From positions 73,632,643 to 73,696,642 of the forward strand of contig CM049307.1 in NCBI GenBank assembly GCA_026874595.1: a DNA stretch of 64,000 nt, in the 5' to 3' direction. Both the position numbers and the translations under genes were made by a program. Within the stretch, counting starts at the first letter, position 1. The number at the start of each line of letters is the position of its first letter. Below the pieces are notes generated by a model, which worked only from the letters and a program-made list of their open reading frames with translations, made no database searches and had not been told where the DNA came from. The DNA comes from Sipunculus nudus. Taxonomy: Eukaryota; Annelida; Sipuncula; Golfingiida; Sipunculidae. Positions 47,451-59,754 of this stretch are shown here, piece after piece.

Positions 47451-50400
47451 CATGTTATTCAATATTATGAAAGAAGGTTTTGGAATATGGATGAATATAT
47501 CTGTATGATATTGTGCAAACTCCACCAGTAGAAAATTTTATATTTCTTATTAATGTCTGTGTTAAAGTTGTTATCATGATGTTTTAGCATCCATAAAAAA
47601 ATTGTCAAAAAATCTTATATTAAATATACTGTACATGTGTAACACCCTGTTTTGGAAACATTTTACACCGTTTACCATTTTTAAAATTTTTTACCATTAT
47701 AAAAATCTCCTATTGTATCTGGTAAAATTACTGTCCAATCTCAAGGTTTTACAGTATCATAATCATGAGTACTAATTAGTGATTTGCAGTAAGAATATAT
47801 CTAAATGACTGCCCTTTTTGGTCATATAGCAATGTTTTATAAGCATGGGATACATAAACCAATAAAGCTGAAGAAAGCATATGTGATCCCATATTTTTAC
47901 ATATTTCCATTATTTCTTGAAAATGTTATGAACATGAACTGCAAAAATGAAAAGCAGCAACTCCTATTACAATACAGTTCAGTACAATATATGGAACTGC
48001 AGGTATTCTTAAGGTACTGAAAATCAAGTAATATATCAAGATCATATTTCTAGCAAGTTGGCTCCCTGCAGATTTTTATGGAACTGAAAATGGAGAGATT
48101 ATGAACAGATATAGCAAGGAGAGTGTTCCAGAGTTTCTTAAGTAATAAGAATTCACAGAACTGTGACACAGTACCTTAAAAAAAATGACATCCATTCTAT
48201 TTAGATAATCTTTCTGTTCTATTTGTCCTTGTAAAAATCATTCAGTAGTGTAAAAAAGTACTCAATAGAAAATACTCTATATCCATATGGCCAAATTGTT
48301 TTTGAGAAATGTTTTGTTTACAGAAGTTTTTTGTTAAATTATTTTTTTTTTAATTTATGTCTTAGGACCTGATTTTGCCAAATTAATTCTCAGGCAATGT
48401 CATGTGTGCCATGCTATGTGTACATAATGGTCTACCTGAGTGTCTAATATTTTAACTTAATCCTGAAACTTCAAATGACAACTTGGCTTAATATGATTAA
48501 ATCACAAAGCTGAAAAAAATACAAATATAAAAAAATAGATGAAAACATTTCTAATTTGATTAACTTCAACGTAGCACCTGTATTTGACCGGGTAGGTTTT
48601 GTCCTGTTTTTGTTTTACTTATTTTACTAAGCATATTATTTCTAGACCTCAAACTGCGCAATGCATATTTTTTATAATCCTTATCAATTCATTGATATCT
48701 AATTTACATTTGTATCTGTAATGTACTGTTTTGAGTATAGAGTACTCACCGTATTGCCAAAATTGGTTGTGAAAAATTGTAACTTTGTTCTTGCCATCCA
48801 TGCCTGATTGTTTATATTTTCTTCACTTTTTTGTGGAATGATACATACAGTTTATGAATTATACATAATATGTGCAGTCTATTTGTGTTAGATTGTCAAT
48901 TGGCATTATGGTGATCATTATATCTGCAATATAAGGCCAAAATAAAAAAAAGGTATGGTTCTCAGGCACTTTTTTTGAGAAATCAATGCGGGCGGGCGCT
49001 TTTTTTATTTTTAATTTTTTGGTATGAATCGATAAAAATGTCAAATGATAAGGGAAAAGCATGAAAATAACAGTTTTATTTTGCTAAATATTTAAAGCAC
49101 TACAAAACAAAGGAAATTGTATGGTTTTATCTTCTTGAAAGAAATTTCGGAGCGGCAGCAGCTCAAAATTGGAAAGTTTTTATTGAAAATCAAAATAAAA
49201 AGTTTTGATACGGGGGTTTAAAATTGATGCGGGCGGTGCCTGAGAACCATACCTTTAATTTTTTTTGGCCTAACCGGAAAGGTATAATGTTCTCCTGTAT
49301 ATTCAACCAATACCGGTACATGTCTTTTTTCAATAGCTAGAGCTTTAGATATTTAAGGTAACAATATCAGAAGCTGTACCAGTCCACATAGAGTGTGATC
49401 TAAAGACACCAATTAAGTGAAAATTGTATGGATGTAATATTTAAATCAGAAATCCTGTGTAGATGTTTCTCACCAGTAATGGTGAATACAAATTATTTAG
49501 TCAGGTTACTGGGTGTGTGTGCAAGAACATTGATGTCAAATTGTTTTATTTCTATAACAATTATTCATTACATCAGCTATTAGCCATAGTGTAAGGTTTG
49601 CAGCCAATCTCAAACTGTAATAATTATGTGAGATTCTATACAATTTTGGTGCTAAATAGAATTTTGAGCAAATTTAATGTGCTTATAGCTCTGAAATTAT
49701 GTTTCAATTATTGATCAGCAGATATGCATCATAATCATGTTAGAATTTTCTTTTGATATCTGATATGAAATTAAAAAAAAAGTCATGTCAGCACATACCT
49801 GTAATTTAACTTGCATATAAATATAAAAAAATGTATAAGCAGTGCTCATCTTTGTGTATATAGCCTGTATAAGCTCTTTTTATGATTCTGTTATGTTGCT
49901 TAATTATGTTAATATTCAAGATCTTCCCATTGTGTTAACTTCTTTAAATTAAATGTCTATAACAGGATCAATTTTTTGGTGTATTTGAAGGAGTAATATG
50001 CATGAAATTTGTATATCCTTTTTCTGGCAAAAGTTTGATTTGTTGATTCTTTAATACTCAAATCAATATTTTATCATCATAGATTTACAGTATTTTTTTA
50101 ACATGCGAGGTTACTTTTGTGTGATACAATTACTCATAGTGCCAAAAACTCATAGTAACCTTTCTTCTTTTTTCTGTCTAATAATTTTTAGCATATCTAT
50201 GATAATGATCACAGCAGTCTGATTCTAACTGTTAGTATATCCTATATTTTTGTTGTCAATGGTGCTAGAAAGTGTAAGTGGATATAATTTTTTTTCTGCA
50301 TATAGATTTAACCTATGATATTTTTTTTTAAACTTTATTCAGTGTTTTTGCATCATCAGTTTATAGTTTTTTTCTAAATAATCAAGACAGCATGTGTACA

Positions 50401-53400
50401 AATATATTATTTTATGTGCATATTTTGGTCATATACTTTAATGTCATCAAATATGAAAAATGGATGTTTAAGGTCTTTGGAATGGTGTTGCAGGTTGTTT
50501 TTAATAATCAATATAAATTAATAAAAAACATTGTTTCTAAAGAAAGTATCTAAATTGAATGTTTCGCTATCTTTTATTAATGTTTCATCAACATCAGTGG
50601 TCTTTGGGTCTCCTAAAGTGTAATTAAATTACCACTTGACCCTAAATTTAGAACAATATCACAGTAAAATCACAGAGAGTGATGTTCTATTAATATACAA
50701 GCATTTTTAGGTTCATTTTAAATTTTAAAATTTAGATTTTTTGTGTTTTCCTCATCTTTTCTTCAAAGGTATCTGCTTCTAATTATGAGGTGAGGTGAAT
50801 TTCTAAATCCGTTAGATAAATATATATTTACAGATCACAGGCCAGATAAAAATATTGGTAATATATTGCTTCTGAAGTTTTTTATATATATTTTATTGAT
50901 GCTAATCCTGCAGAATATTTCATTGGTGGCATTCTTAATTTAACAGCTCTGTTATATGTATGTTGAACATATATAAGTGAGTATTAACAAATTTCAGGTA
51001 TTTTAAATATACATGTAACTACTAATTTAGGTATATTCCTATCAATTAATAGTTATTTATAAATGGAAAGGTTAACTGTTACAAGCTAGGATATATAGTT
51101 TCTTTATAATGCATGAGTTAATCGGTTTGAAAATGAATAAACACTATCACACAAACAGTGTTCTGTTATTTCAAAGTCCCCCTTGAGGCATATACTTATA
51201 CAGTATTATTTGAGAAACCAATCTGTTTCAGCCCAATGATCCATTTATATTAAATTTGATTTAAAATAACTTTATAATAAACTGTAATCAGAAGAAACAA
51301 CACCACAATTTTATTATTTTTATCATGGCTCTGCAAGGAAAAATAGTCTTCCCCACTTCATTTTATGGCGCTCCATGGTGTAAAAAATTTGGTACTGGAC
51401 TTGTAACTGCAAGCCTGGGGGATTACTGATGTGCTGTTCAAACTATAGTCTCCATGCTTTACCCCTGGCCAAGATCTTCCTCAAGTAGCTTGCTAATTAA
51501 CCCTGTGCAAAGCCAGGGTTATTCTTTTCACTTCTGTGAGTGTTTGTGTCTGCAACATATCTGAGGAACCGTACCATAGATTTGAAATTTAAAATATAGG
51601 TTGGGAGTGTGAAAATCTCAAAATTGATATTTAATCATAAATCATTGGCATAAATCGATCTCTGCTTTAATGACTCCGGGCTGATCGTTTTGTGGATTTG
51701 GTAGCCTAGTTTCCATTAGGATTTATAATGTGAAAATACACAGCCATCTGTAAAGCATGAATCAGGAAAACACAGAAAACGCTGTTTCATAGAAAGGTGG
51801 CAAAAAGTGAACATCCAGCCTGGACTCAGATGTTGATCATTTTGTATATAATTATAATCTAGGGCTGCAATATCACAATGTCCAGGTGTGTTTTTCAAGA
51901 AACATTTCCACTAAAAAGAAAAGTTCCCAGGAAAAAATGTTTTTAGTTTACATTTAACACTGCATGGCACCATCTCAAGATATTTTCTTTGAGCACCATT
52001 TTCTGGGCAGGGTTTGCGTCCCCATATCATATGCTTTTTTCATTACAAATAAGTTTACAGTTATAAAATAGTGGCTGTGTATGTGTATGTTTCCCAGGAA
52101 TGTGAGGATGTATACAAAATCAACAGAAATAAGAAAGCAAAAGGAAAATGTTACTTTGATCAAACTGACTTTTGCTGCAACATTGGGACTATTACCCCTT
52201 TCATGTAAAAAATCTTTTTTTCGTGTTCACAGGAGTAAAAGGCCAGTGTTAATTGGAGTGATTCATTCACAGTGTGTATATTATTTTCATGAATGAACAG
52301 GCACATCACAGCAGTCATACCTGCTCACTGGCAGTACTGCTTCAGTGTAGATGCCCAAACATGTAGAAGTGTTCTCTCAGCACTCGCATAAAATATCACT
52401 GAGGGTTCACATAACATATCTACAATGTTTTGGCGTGTTCACACAACACTTGCGCAAAACCTTTTGGAGGGTTCACACAACACATCTACAATTTTTGGAG
52501 CATTCACACAGCCCATGCTCACATAATTATGGAACATTCATACAGTACATGTACCAGATGGTTTGGAATGTTCTCAATTAAAGAACATGCACAAAATTAT
52601 CAAACTAACCAACATTGAAACTGTTTGGAATCTGCATCATCAGGATTCAAAATCTTCTGGCTGCCATGAAAATTCTCAATTCACATTATAGACGCTTTCC
52701 AACTGTTTTGCATTTGCTAAACATTCCATTAAAGTCACCTATTCACCTGCCCCTTCTGTAGAACATGTGTGATTTCTGGCTTACTCTCTGTGCATACTAA
52801 TTAATGTATATTAATGAACTTGGGGTAATTTCTTTTTAAAAAATCATATAATCCCTCTGTGATGGATGTATGAGCTTGTTTATTTACAAGCTGTTAGTAA
52901 ACAGCAGTATTGACAAACAGAAAAACCATGTAACCTAAGGTAGTTAGTTGCATATAAGCAGAAGTTGAAAGGTCACTACTGGTATTTGCAGAATGCCCTT
53001 TGCAAAACTCTAGTATGTCTGACTTGCTACCGGATGTCTTTGTTACATTTGTTTGGATTATATTGGCAGGTACATACCCCACATTTTAAAAACACATTGA
53101 TATAAGACAACGAATAGCCTGTGTGTGGTAGGATTGGCATTTTTGGCCTATTTTTTTAAAGGTTTAAGGGATTATCTGAGGTTAACAGACATCAGATAAC
53201 AGTATAGGCCCCTTTAAGTTTTGTCTGAAGTTCTTTGTGATTGACTTACAGTGATTGGTCTGCCATCTAATGTAGTAGAATCAAACTGGTTGTCTAGCTG
53301 GAAAGGGTATTGCTTGCTCATGCCTCCAGGCATATGAACAGTGTAGGTCCCATTGGTGCCATCCCACGTATACTCCATCACAAACTTCATGGACTCGTAC

Positions 53401-53425
53401 ATCTTCCTCTTTGCTTCATCCATGT
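41854..53425 (-). CDS. Fatty-acid-binding-protein-like gene (exons 2-4; exon 1 not found)
   Basis: Cytosolic FABPs are 10-strand beta-barrels of about 133 residues that carry fatty acids. Exons on the minus strand are 53250-53425, 42361-42471 and 41854-41904. GT-AG junctions in phase 0 and the exon sizes (176, 111 and 51 nt) repeat the conserved four-exon FABP structure. Visible residues: MDEAKRKMYESMKFVMEYTW, ...FQLDNQFDSTTLDGRPIT, SSIKLDDGKLVEMHRDKAD, VREIVGEELIV and TATVKGVTSVTRHKRV-stop. DNQFDSTTLDGR corresponds to the family's GEEFDETTADGR. The usual C-terminal Arg-x-Tyr of ligand-binding FABPs is Arg-His-Lys here. Exon 1 (about 24 codons, phase 1) should lie at or beyond 53.5 kb on the minus strand. 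Intron 2 (10.8 kb) contains the last exon of the DUF5662-like gene on the other strand. Confidence 0.8.
42361..42471 (-). CDS. FABP-like exon 3
   Basis: It encodes 37 residues, SSIKLDDGKLVEM to EELIV, phase 0 at both ends. The acceptor is TTTCTATTTCAG and the donor GTAGGT. Confidence 0.82.
43225..43237. repeat. Poly-G tract
   Basis: A run of about 13 Gs inside an open frame (43032-43445) that has no other coding signs. Confidence 0.7.
44359..44529. mobile_element. 171-bp TA-flanked MITE
   Basis: Left CAATGGAACCTCTCC...GGGCACCC and right (minus strand) CAGTGGCACCTCTATAA...GGGCACCC are inverted termini over about 35 bp, flanked by TA on both sides. The ends resemble those of 30214-32464. Confidence 0.65.
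44735..44768. repeat. Poly-C/poly-A compound tract
   Basis: Two C runs separated by AA, then eight As; it ends the low-complexity stretch in intron 2 of the FABP-like gene. Confidence 0.7.
44870..45238. mobile_element. 369-bp foldback element with ~135-bp arms
   Basis: The left arm CGCTTGAATCC...AAAGTCTCCATATCTCCAAT...GATGACAAGGTAGGCAAC-like is matched by the minus strand of the right arm through to GGATTCAAGCG at 45238. Shared words are ATCTCCAATGTTCTT, GGTCAAAC, CCAATAATAAAAC and GACAAGGTAGGCAAC. The loop is about 100 bp. The transcript would form a long hairpin. No clear target duplication is visible. Confidence 0.75.
46556..47450 (+). CDS. DUF5662-like gene, last exon
   Basis: It opens after TTTGTTTATAG with one base completing Arg17, then IFSTEESHVCQPSSEDP, and carries the whole conserved core to a TAA stop. 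The frame is open over 895 bases. No earlier in-frame ATG lies in this exon, so the upstream exon is needed. Confidence 0.8.
47861..47866 (+). terminator. Polyadenylation signal for the DUF5662-like gene
   Basis: AATAAA lies 411 bases past the stop codon and is the first one downstream that I see. Confidence 0.5.
47870..48930. other. FABP-like intron 2, plain sequence
   Basis: AT-rich sequence with no exon or defined repeat. Confidence 0.35.
48935..49270. mobile_element. 336-bp inverted-repeat element
   Basis: Left GGCCAAAATAAAAAAAAGG then TATGGTTCTCAGGCAC is matched on the minus strand from 49270 by GGCCAAAAAAAATTAAAGG then TATGGTTCTCAGGCAC. Both arms continue into GCCCGCATTGATTT-like sequence. 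Termini total about 60 bp. No target duplication is obvious. Confidence 0.65.
49271..52375. other. FABP-like intron 2, long AT-rich stretch
   Basis: About 3 kb of AT-rich DNA with many T runs. No exon is supported. Isolated open frames (51716-51898 and 51975-52296) have no family resemblance. Confidence 0.35.
52380..52565 (+). repeat. ~37-bp minisatellite
   Basis: About five worn units share GGTTCACACAACACATCTACA with TTTTGGAGxxTTC spacers. Confidence 0.6.
52733..53213 (+). mobile_element. TTAA-flanked MITE, copy 3
   Basis: TTAA flanks at 52729-52732 and 53214-53217; the ends are AGTCACCTATTCACCTG and AGTATAGGCCCCT. It shares GACAAACAGAAAAACCATG, GAAAGGTCAC, TGTGTGTGGTAGGATTGG and GGCCCCTTTAA with copies 2 and 4. 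Confidence 0.7.
53250..53425 (-). CDS. FABP-like exon 2
   Basis: It encodes 58 residues after two bases of a split codon, from MDEAKRK to DGRPIT. Acceptor TTGTGGTCAG and donor GTAAGT are both good. A TTAA-MITE ends only 36 bp past the donor. Confidence 0.82.
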
Positions 53426-53660
53426 CTGACCACAAAAATCATAAAGATGATGTACAGTTTTGCACGAAGCTCATACACCACAAACATTATTAATTAGATA
53501 CCAAACAAATGATATAATTGCATAGACAAGGGCTGTTCCAAAGAGATTACCCCTGATGATCATATCTCAACATGACTTGCACCATTAGTATAAGCATAAG
53601 TAGATAATTCAATTATGAAATATTGAGCAATATTATCTGATCACTTCAGACTGAATATGA

Positions 53661-54300
53661 AAAGTGGCCCATGGGTCATGATGCTCAGCTGACTAGGAAG
53701 ACATTCACAAAAGGAATTTTTTCATCTGAATGCCAAATTTAACTCTTCAAAATCAACAAGAAAAAAAACATTTCATGATAATTTGTACAGCCATTCCCAT
53801 GAAATCTAGGATGTACAGTAAGAAGTTTCTAGGTCACATGGTTACGATTTGTGCCCTGATAATGGACGGACTGCTTCATCTAAAGGCCTCAATAACAGAG
53901 AAAAATATGCCTTAAAATTAGAAAAAATACAGGTCTTCAGGAAATGATGAAACACTATTTGACTGATATATATGGAAAGAATCATTGCAATCAATGCTTT
54001 AGTTATTCAGATATTGAAGCTTTTGTATCAAATTTCTAATTATTCTGGGGGGTAATTACGAGCCCCATAGCTCAGAGGATATTGGTCATAGTGACCTAAT
54101 TTCAGGTTTCTAGGGAGAATTTTTATGGAACTCCATGGGTTTTCAGGTAGAAGTTTCTAGGTCAAGTGGCTACGATTTGTGCCCTGTTAATGGACAGACA
54201 GATGGACCGACAGACTGACAGACAGATGGCAAGACAGATGGACAACGGACAAAAATTTATTGCTTTAGCTCAAATGACTCTCTGTCAGCTGAGCTTAAAA
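53661..54300 (+). mobile_element. 640-bp Helitron-like element with head and hairpin tail
   Basis: The head is AAGTGGCCCATGGGTCATGA then TGCTCAGCTGA. The core carries AAACACT, TCTGGGGGGTAATTACG, CCCCATAGCTCAGAGGATAT and GTTTCTAGGTCAAGTGG. The tail is GACAGACAGATGG, GACAACGGAC and the hairpin AGCTCAAATGACT...GTCAGCTGAGCT (54267-54295). Both ends are present. It lies just upstream of FABP-like exon 2. Confidence 0.65.
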
Positions 54301-54464
54301 TTAAATGCAAAATATAAGGAGAATATAGAGATATTATTAGATGAGAACTAGAAAATTATATGATACACGCAATGGAAGAAGTTCATTACAAGGATGGAAA
54401 TTAAATCTGAAACATGTCAGTTTGGATTGTCCTCAATATAAGGAGTATCTTGCCAGCTTGATTG

Positions 54465-54935
54465 CCCAAGTCTCTATCTTATTGTCATCAAGCCTGTGGC
54501 AACTATGTTTTCAGAGACCTTGATTCAGTGATCCACTCACGTGACATGTTTCTTGAAAAAGGAACTAGCATGCAAGTGTTTTTATTCCGATTCACAATAC
54601 AATAAAATCCAATGAACCAAATATAAACAATACACTCTTCATGTGCTCTCTGAACAGTGAAGAACACATACAGCAGAAATGTGACAGGTTTGATTTATAT
54701 GGCTTTATAAGATTGGTCAAATGTGCTTTGCTAAACATTTGGTCTCAAAATAATACCAGATGTCCTGTAACAGCTGCATAGAACAAGTGTACATGGGTCA
54801 TTTGATTGGCTGAATTTCCTGGTACATTATATTCATGAAAAAGATGCAAGAACAGCTCTATATGAATCAAGGTCTCTAGAGCATAGCTGCCAGAGAATTG
54901 ATAATATGAAAATGAAGTCTCTGAGGGGATAGGAG
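54465..54935. repeat. Inverted repeat pair
   Basis: The left arm near 54470-54530 ends AGAGACCTTGATTCA; the minus strand of about 54862-54925 carries AGAGACCTTGATTCA with GGCAGCTATG against GGCAACTATG. Arms of about 60 bp lie 330 bp apart. It may be the remains of a foldback element. Confidence 0.45.
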
Positions 54936-55789
54936 GTTAAATTTCTCCAAGTGCTTTCAAGCCCTAGTTTGGAAAAATTAATTTTCCAGAAGGATATAGT
55001 GATGTTTGAAAATTCTGCTTGGTTATACACAACAGATGAGTGTCATTGACCCTTACCTTCTACCCAGCCTACCATGACACAATAAACCATTATCAGGTAC
55101 CATTATTTTCACCATCACTGAAGTTGTCTATCTGTCCTTCTGTCTGTCTGTCTGTTTGTGTACTATTAAGAAATCTCAAATAGTTTAGATTTACAATCAG
55201 GAGAAAAAACATTCCCTGGTGTACCCTTGAAGCATTTAATGATGGTTCTAGATTTTACTTTATACAGGTTTATGTTCTAGGCCAATGTGTGTTGGCCTTA
55301 TAATAGCAAATATAAGGGACTTAAAAGGCACATATGTGCGTCTCATTTGTGTCCCATAGGGAAAGAAAGGGTGCTGACATCTGGTGTAGTCATTTGGTAC
55401 AATTACGGAGGCAATATCAAGAGAGAAATTATTTTCATGTACCATGTAGGCTAGCTACTCTGAGTTTTCTGCTTCCTTTGTTCATGGAAACAGAAGGTAT
55501 CGGTCATCAACCAAAACCGCTCCCTATAGACCTTTTCCAGGACCAGGCACACTGCATGTTATGGTCGTCCGCTGTGTTCAGGTACCATGAATCAACATTT
55601 TGAATTTTTTTCAATAAAACAAATTAATAAAAGCAAGAATCCTTGGCCCTAATAGATAAGATGCAATTTTTACGGTATCATGTGAAATATAACAAAATAT
55701 GATTTTGTTGTAAGTAAAATGGACCTGAACACTCAGTGTCAGTTGTCACCACCAGGTGGTGCTGGTGAGGTGGATCAGGTTTATTACTA

Positions 55790-56165
55790 TGTTTATTCTT
55801 ACCTCTTCCTTCCAGAGCCTGTTACAGGTTATTCACATAACAGGAGATTTATCAAACTAGATAGAAAACAATTTTGCTGTATATTAATTCTTTTACACTG
55901 TGAAATTTTCCCTGGCATCAGTTTGTATATGGTTATTGACTGGTGACATTTTGTATGGAAACCAAAACCCACTGCAGCAAATTACAAGGTTGCATCTAAT
56001 CTCTCCCTTTCAGAGCCCGTTTTAAGTAACATCCACTTAGCTGGAAATTTGTCAACCTTGTTAGAGACATTGTTGCTGCACAGTTTATAATCTTTGATGT
56101 TTTCGCTGACAGCAGTTGTGTAAGGTATTACCTGGTGACATTTTGTATGGAACAAAAACCTGCTT
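55790..56165 (+). repeat. Tandem pair of ~190-bp units
   Basis: Two diverged units start at CTTCCTTCCAGAGCCTGTT (about 55804) and CTCCCTTTCAGAGCCCGTT (about 56000) and both end GGTGACATTTTGTATGGAA. Each opening mimics a splice acceptor, but no open frame follows consistently. Confidence 0.5.
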
Positions 56166-56509
56166 GGGACTGAGTGATTTGTACTTTCCGACTTTCCATC
56201 TGAGTGGAATGCTGACATTTTTGTATTTTTACATCATTCACATACCAGTAGATATAAAAGCATTTCTAGCAATCACAATTCTTTAGACTTTTTTCATAAC
56301 ATATTGTTTTCACAAGGTCAGAATACAACTTGCCATCATGGGTGAATCAGTGCAAAGCCTTTCAAACAAGAGCTATATAATTGGTCAGTGCCATGGAAAT
56401 GACCTTGGGATTGTGGGACAGCAATTTTGGTCTTTCTTATTCAACTTCCTGTCTGGGAGCAGCCAGAGTGTCAAGGAGGATATTGACCTCCTTGGGTTTC
56501 CAAAGAAGG

Positions 56510-58380
56510 TGTGAAATGTTTGCTTTCAAGAGAAACAGGAAATTTTGGCTTCCTGGTGTTTTTTTACTCCTTCAAATATTACAATGGAGATTTATATGAA
56601 ACCACATTGGAAAAGAATTCTAAATTCCTTTCAGATTTTATTATAACACCAACCAGGACATAAACCAGCCAATTGCATGTTTTTTTTTCCTAAAGTATAC
56701 CAGAGGTTCACAAGCAGTGATATAAGACTCTAGTCCAGACTTGAACTTGGCTCTGGACTCCTTTTATTGACCCGGACTCAGACTTGGACTCATTGCTTAT
56801 GGTCTCGGATTTGTACCCAGACTTGGAGGTATACATGGACTAGAAAAATAAGGATGATAGCAATCTCAAGTCCAGTAGATGAAAAATCTATCACATATTA
56901 CGAAGACTCGTATACATATGCAAACTACAAACAAAATATTTCAAGAAATTCTAGATCTAGATGTGGATATTGATGCTTGGTTATTTTATCTTGAATTGTT
57001 ATTTAAAAGCTCCCATTATTGCCTCTGAAGCATTTGTACTAATTCTGTGACTAAGTGCTTTTAAATTGGGAAATCAGAATCAAGTGCATCGATCCAGTGG
57101 ACAGCACATGTAAATTGTATGTATACTCACTAAAACCATGATCAAGGTTCAGAATCCTGGCACAGCAGGCTGTCTAGGAATATTTTGTTTGTTTGGCCTT
57201 ACTAGTGGTATTGCTTATTTTCTATAATCTTTCCTAAGTAATCAAAACATTCAGAGCTTATTGCCTGTGATAACAAAAATTCTTAATCTGATCAACTTTT
57301 TAAATGATATAAATTCTTATATAAATTTGTGTCTTTATTTTGCCAAATTCATGTTTTAGTACAAAGAATGTCACACAGAGTAAATGGGTCAAAGTAAATA
57401 TGACATATCAGTGGTTGAGGAAATGAAACTGTAGAATGTACATGACATCTGATACATTCCTGGCTCCAGAAACCCTAGTTTATATCCAGCATGCAGCCAA
57501 AACATTAACAAGAACTGCAAGCACTTGTTAGGGGTGAAAAAAAAAACAACTATAACCTCATGACTTCCACTCCATTAGCATCAGTTTCTTCTGATATTAT
57601 CTTTTGCAGTCCCTCTTTTATAGCATATCAAATGGAGCAAGCTTTTTCTTCTATCTTGTAAGCTGAGGAACTGTATGCTTATTCTGCTCTGATAAGTATG
57701 ATATTTAAGAATTTACTTTTATCGTTTCTATAACATTTCTTGGGTGCCATTAACACCATAGTGTTATACATCCCACAATGAGGCAAAGAGAATGCAACTC
57801 AGATCCATTTAGCTGAGGCCCATACCTAGAGCATTAATAGCAACCTAAAATTAATGTGATAGTGCTCATTTACATATTGTCATAAAATGTATGAAAATAT
57901 GTTATGTGTATAAATGACTATATGTGACATTAATTATAAAGTCTTTTAATATTGAGACATTTTGTCTTCCTTTTCCTAAACATACAACAGAAGGAGCTGA
58001 TTTCTGGCATAATTTTGAAATTCATATTGATTTAACCTGCAGATTTGTTTATATCCGAATATATCTGTTTCACAGTCTTACAAACAGACATATATCATCC
58101 TTTGGCTTTTTATGCAGTTTGAATTTACAGATTTCCATCAAAGGGATTTGTAATCAGAGGGAAATATATTTCCTTCTAAGGAGTGAGTTAATAACATTTT
58201 GTTCATATAATGTGCTAAACATAAAATAATGGTTAATGAACATGTACAAATGCAGAAATTTGCATGTTCTTTTAACACAGAGTCAGAAAATACAAGTCAG
58301 CCAAAGGAAAAAATCCTTAATTAATGATTGCTCATCAAAGTTTATGTCTCATCATTGAAAGTTTGATTTACAACGGCACT
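56510..58380. other. No gene seen
   Basis: AT-rich DNA with direct repeats of the word GGACTC/TTGGACTC around 56735-56840. No supported exon or defined element. Exon 1 of the FABP-like gene was looked for here and not found. Confidence 0.35.
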
Positions 58381-58384
58381 TTAA

Positions 58385-58834
58385 AGCCATGCAGCTGTTC
58401 ACCTGTCTTTTCTATAGGATTTATATGATTTCTGGCATATCCTGCACACATACCAATGAACTGTATGGTAGGTAATGTCTGTCAAGAAAAGTCCTTACAG
58501 TGCCTCTGCAATGGATGCATGACCTTGTAAGTTGTTTATCTAAAATTTGTTTGTGAACACTGCAGTTTTGACAAACAGAAAAACAATGCAACCTGGTTAC
58601 ATATTTGTGGTAGTTCAAAGAACACCAGCTGCAAAACAACCTTTGCAGAACTCTGGTTCTTCTGACTTGGCAGGAGGTGTCCTTATTGAATGTCTTTGGA
58701 TTATTTTGGTCGGCCCCCCAAATATTATAAACACATGTATATAAACAAAATGAACAGCCTGTGTGTGGTGGAATTGGGATATTTTTATAAAAGGTTCAAG
58801 AGATTGCATTTAGTTAATTGATGTCAGATATCCT
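58385..58834 (+). mobile_element. TTAA-flanked MITE, copy 4
   Basis: TTAA flanks at 58381-58384 and 58835-58838. It shares TTGACAAACAGAAAAAC, GCAGAACTCTGG, TTGGATTATTTTGG and GCCTGTGTGTGGTGG with copies 2 and 3. Confidence 0.65.
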
Positions 58835-59754
58835 TTAATAATGTTGCTAGTGGATGCTGTCACAGGGTTTGATCCATTCAAATTAGGATTCATGATTGTT
58901 AATCTATAGCTTTTCAAGAAATGAAGCAGATTTCGTATTGTTCCTGCAAGCTGCAAGCCACATATGAATGTTAAATTAAAAAAAATCACCTGTTTGCTCC
59001 ATATTTTTGTGTTTGTCTCAGAAACTGTGTAGAACAAATAATTTCTTCTTTTTTTTTTGAGGGCCTAGCTTACTTTGGCATCTGGAAGCGATCAAAACAA
59101 TCAGTGACCAATTATGAACAATAATCTCTACCCCCTGTGTTTACTTGATTGATATCTCACAAAACATCTGCTGCTGAGGAAACTGCATCCCTGCCTCCCT
59201 GGATGGTCCAGGAGGTTGCAGCCAACTGTTACACAGACAGTAAATGCCAGAAATCACACCACTCAACTTGGCCATAAACTAGCAGAAAAAATAACCCAGG
59301 TAACCCAGCCAGACTACAAGGAATTACAATTTGTTTTGGATGGCTCGTGGCCAGGTATTTTAGTTGATATTTTACTGATATATTTTTTTCTCTGCTGTTA
59401 CATATGATTAAGTCTCAGAGACTTGTATATGATGTAGACTAGTGCTTAAGCTATTCAACTTTAGAGATTAAAGGCCTCAGTTTAAATTCCATGCTCCACA
59501 GTGTAAAACACAGTGTTGAATAGGATAAACTCAGCGGAACTGCAGAGATTTGCCTGAATATCTGTATGGCAGGTCAATCTAATACTTATAACAGGAATTC
59601 AGTCAACCTTTGTTCGCAATGTTCTCTGAAACGATGTTGCATATGACACTGTGCCATACCTCATTTTAAAGGTAATTGTTCTCACAGTGACCTCGCTGAT
59701 ATGAGAATTAATAATTTTTAATGTACACATCATTTTGAGTGATTTTTTTGCATG

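Noticed and set aside
55486-55573. Possible 88-nt internal exon (RYRSSTKTAPYRPFPGPGT...)
   Set aside because: It has a plausible acceptor and donor, but two frames are open, no partner exon was found and the minus strand reads like part of a dispersed repeat.
56338-56514. Short frame MGESVQSLSNKSYIIGQCHG...
   Set aside because: Open for 58 codons, with a possible acceptor before it, but no family resemblance and no second exon.
59216-59361. Possible exon LGHKLAEKITQVTQPDYKE...
   Set aside because: It has a fair donor at the end, but no acceptor with a pyrimidine tract and no recognised protein family.
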